A stretch of 33,754 nucleotides of DNA from an uncultured Muribaculaceae bacterium (lineage in GTDB: Bacteria > Bacteroidota > Bacteroidia > Bacteroidales > Muribaculaceae), in contig CAJUBM010000013.1 in NCBI GenBank assembly GCA_910584735.1, positions 1 through 33,754 on the forward strand. Direction: 5' to 3'. Below are positions 31,890 through 33,754 of this stretch, piece by piece (the first letter of the stretch is position 1; each line of letters begins with the position of its first letter). The position numbers and the translations under genes are program-made. The notes under the pieces were generated by a model, which was given only the letters and a program-made list of their open reading frames with translations, did no database searches and was not told the origin of the DNA.

Positions 31890-31955
31890 GCGGCGGGGAT
31901 GCTTCCCGCAGGCATCCAAGCACAAGGAAGCCTCCCCGCCGCTAAGAAATTTTTT
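31890..31955 (+). terminator. Terminator-like hairpin between the SusE-like and SusF-like genes
   Basis: Stem GCGGCGGGGATGCTTCC (31890-31906) pairs with 31926-31942 over 17 positions with one mismatch; a six-T run follows (31950-31955). It ends 15 nt before the next ATG, so it would end part of the transcripts or separate expression levels in the cluster. Confidence 0.7.
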
Positions 31956-31970
31956 AAAACTGAATAATCA

Positions 31971-33467
31971 ATGAATAAAATTTCCATACTTGGTCTGTCG
32001 GCCTTCATGGCAATGGGCTTCGCTTCCTGCGACGGTTACGAAGAACCCAACCCCAAACCCCAGACCAACGAGCAGGAGTCAATCGTCAAACCCGACGAGG
32101 TAACCTTCTCGAACACTATCGCTTCCACCGATGTGGTTGATCTCGCTGCCTACAACAACGAGGAGAAGAACATCACCGTTGCAACAGTAGCCGGCGTTCT
32201 CCCCGAAGGCTACGAGTTCGAGACCAAGGCTGAGTTCTCGGTCAACGGTGCCGACTGGTTCGCCGTTCCCACAACGGTTGTCCCTGTAGAGGCTGCCGAG
32301 GCTGCCGAGGCCGCTCCCGTTTACAATGTGACTATCAACCCCGATGAGTTCGACGGCATTTATTGTCAGGACGTCACCCGCGACCCCGCCAAGGTGAAGG
32401 TTGATATGCGTTACAAGCTCTACACCCGCACCGGCGGCATGGTCGGCCTTATCCGCACTACGGAAGGCGCCGAATACCGCACGGCTTCCTTCGACCTCAA
32501 GCCCATGGGGCCCGGCCACGTTATCGAGGAGAAATACTACCTCGTGAAGAAGGGCGCCCCCATGTCGGAAGCCGTAGAGCTTACCCGCGACCTCTCTGCC
32601 GGTGATAATGTCTACGACAACCCCGTGTTCAGCGGCGTACTTGAGATTGCCGGCGACATCGAATGGGCCGTTATCCCCGAATCGACTTTCGCCGCAGGCT
32701 CTCTGTCAGAGGCTCCCTACGCAGTGTGGGGTGTTGATGCCGAGAACGTGGAGGCTGCATCGGGCGCCCTCGTACCCGCTCTCGAAGGTGCTCCCTACGT
32801 ATGGGGCAAGTTCAGCGGCAAGGCTGCCTACAAAGTGACAGTTAACATGTACGAGAAGACCTACGCCTTCGAGATGGCTCTGGCCAACATCTACTGCATA
32901 GGCTCGCATTGCAAGAACAATCCTAAGAACGCCACCATCATGGGTACGGTTGACTACTCCAGCTACTGGGCATACGTCAACCTGGGCAACGCGTTCCGCT
33001 TCATCAGCCAGCCTACTTCCAAACCCGACATGCAGTGGGGCAAGCCCGACGAAGGTGAGGCCGGTACTATGGAACTTGGCAAAGGCGTGGCCTTCAACCC
33101 TGAAAAGCAAGGCTTCTCATTCGTTGAGGCAAACATCGTGAAACTCACCTACAAGACCACATTCGTGGAGAGCATCGGCCTCATCGGCGACGCTACCCCC
33201 GGCGGCTGGGATGAGGACACCGACCTCACACAGACTTCCAACCCCTACATCTGGGAAGGTGAGATCACACTTGCTGCTACCGGCGAATTCAAGTTCCGCG
33301 CCAACGATGGCTGGGATGTGAACCTCGGCTGCGAGAAGGGCAGCGCCACTCCTCTGGGCAACCTCATCCCGGGCGGTGATAACATCCCCACCCTCGGTGC
33401 AGGCACCTACAACGTACGCCTCGACCTCTCCACAATCCCGATGACCGCTGTCTTCACCGCCAAATAA
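31971..33467 (+). CDS. SusF-like outer-membrane lipoprotein with carbohydrate-binding modules
   Basis: A 498-residue lipoprotein with lipobox FASC (Cys20) and acidic residues after it (DGYEEP). The N-terminal half (about 30-290) is a series of beta domains including an Ala/Glu-rich loop (EAAEAAEAAP). The C-terminal half holds two SusE/F-type modules: IYCIGSHCKNNPKNATIMG with YWAYVNLGNAFRFISQ, and IGLIGDATPGGWDEDTDLT with WEGEITLAATGEFKFRANDG, WDVNLG, LGAGTYNVRLDLST. These modules bind starch in the classical Sus system; another alpha- or beta-glucan is possible. It is the last gene of the cluster and is followed by a terminator. Confidence 0.85.
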   Translation: MNKISILGLSAFMAMGFASCDGYEEPNPKPQTNEQESIVKPDEVTFSNTIASTDVVDLAAYNNEEKNITVATVAGVLPEGYEFETKAEFSVNGADWFAVPTTVVPVEAAEAAEAAPVYNVTINPDEFDGIYCQDVTRDPAKVKVDMRYKLYTRTGGMVGLIRTTEGAEYRTASFDLKPMGPGHVIEEKYYLVKKGAPMSEAVELTRDLSAGDNVYDNPVFSGVLEIAGDIEWAVIPESTFAAGSLSEAPYAVWGVDAENVEAASGALVPALEGAPYVWGKFSGKAAYKVTVNMYEKTYAFEMALANIYCIGSHCKNNPKNATIMGTVDYSSYWAYVNLGNAFRFISQPTSKPDMQWGKPDEGEAGTMELGKGVAFNPEKQGFSFVEANIVKLTYKTTFVESIGLIGDATPGGWDEDTDLTQTSNPYIWEGEITLAATGEFKFRANDGWDVNLGCEKGSATPLGNLIPGGDNIPTLGAGTYNVRLDLSTIPMTAVFTAK

Positions 33468-33487
33468 GGCATCCCGCGAAGACAGCC

Positions 33488-33533
33488 GCGACACTGCCCT
33501 GCACCACAGATGCGATACCGCCCTGCACCACAG
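33488..33533 (+). repeat. Two 22-bp direct repeats downstream of susF
   Basis: GCGACACTGCCCTGCACCACAG (33488-33509) and GCGATACCGCCCTGCACCACAG (33512-33533) are near-identical (two differences), period 24 bp, just after the susF stop at 33467. Function unknown; probably a local slippage duplication. Confidence 0.75.
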
Positions 33534-33599
33534 GACAGTCCGCAAAACTTGAAAAGTCAGCAATCCTATCCTTAGGTACAGATTAATACTGACCCTCCA

Positions 33600-33637
33600 G
33601 GGGGCAGCCCGATTCCCGGGCTGCCCCCTCTCTTTTT
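33600..33637 (+). terminator. Strong Rho-independent terminator of the susCDEF cluster
   Basis: A perfect 12-bp stem GGGGGCAGCCCG (33600-33611) / CGGGCTGCCCCC (33617-33628) with a five-base loop, followed by TCTCTTTTT. It ends the SusC-SusF operon. Confidence 0.95.
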
Positions 33638-33680
33638 ATCCCCCTCAATCTATTTGTAACCAATATTCTAACTTTCGTGC

Positions 33681-33696
33681 AGCCGTATGGTAGTGG
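33681..33696 (+). repeat. Partial end of a palindromic element next to copy D
   Basis: AGCCGTATGGTAGTGG matches the outer tip of the copy B left arm (20430-20445) and then diverges; a full copy D arm begins 13 nt on. It looks like the remnant of an element broken by, or duplicated alongside, copy D. Confidence 0.6.
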
Positions 33697-33708
33697 TTCT
33701 GTATGTAT

Positions 33709-33754
33709 CCGGATGGTAGTGGCGCCGGACCTCCGGGACGGCAGGCCACCCGAA
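33709..33754. repeat. Long palindromic intergenic element, copy D (cut by window end)
   Basis: The left arm CCGGATGGTAGTGGCGCC and onward through CCACCCGAA is identical to the arms of copies B and C over the visible 46 nt. Core and right arm lie beyond the window. It sits 72 nt downstream of the susF terminator, so it is not needed as that operon's terminator. The reading frame MVVAPDLRDGRPPE begins at 33713. Confidence 0.9.

Overview
This window looks like a chromosomal segment of a Bacteroidales bacterium, most probably a Muribaculaceae-like gut commensal. The evidence is the TAnnTTTG (-7) promoter boxes in front of many genes, a SusC/SusD/SusE/SusF outer-membrane cluster, a PCMD-domain protein, a Wzx-type flippase, and Bacteroidetes-style gene orders (ybeY-mnmG-apt; sigma-54 activator-lptE-secG; purD-polytopic membrane protein-pdxB; rbfA-FtsX permease). 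The species assignment is inference. There are no rRNA, tRNA, CRISPR or phage genes, and no transposase is visible.

Layout. 1-2168: a secreted protein made of four FN3-like repeats, ending in a terminator. 2314-5459: ybeY-mnmG, then a near-perfect ParB-binding palindrome (parS-like), apt and a terminator. 5514-6694: a secreted PCMD-domain protein behind three Bacteroidetes-type -7 boxes, two of them inside an exact 18-bp duplication. 6824-11112: acyltransferase, sigma-54 AAA+ activator without a receiver domain, LptE, a TPR-like protein and SecG, closed by a terminator; this is an envelope and secretion operon. 11130-13212: two small lipoproteins, an SUI1/YciH translation factor and a Sua5/YrdC tRNA-modification enzyme. 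13151-14641 (minus): a Wzx-like flippase that overlaps yrdC tail to tail. 15188-20370: an RNA methyltransferase with a long Arg/Asp tail, purD, a membrane protein and pdxB. 20617-21153 (minus): a SpoU methyltransferase, divergent from rbfA and an FtsX-type permease. 22868-25550 (minus): a SulP transporter and upp. 25666-33637: a SusC-SusD-SusE-SusF cluster with a long structured leader, an internal terminator-like hairpin and a strong final terminator.

The most unusual feature is a family of about 160-180 bp intergenic palindromes, with three complete copies (14733-14914, 20431-20593, 24650-24819) and a fourth cut by the window end (33709-33754). Each has 57-61 bp nearly perfect GC-rich inverted arms around an AT-rich core of about 50-70 nt. 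The core is itself homologous between copies and is reversed in the second copy. Every arm also opens the same short reading frame (MVVAPDLRDGRPPE...), so each complete element carries two converging frames. I recognise no described family that matches. It could be a non-autonomous mobile element, a structured-RNA or terminator element, or an invertible segment.
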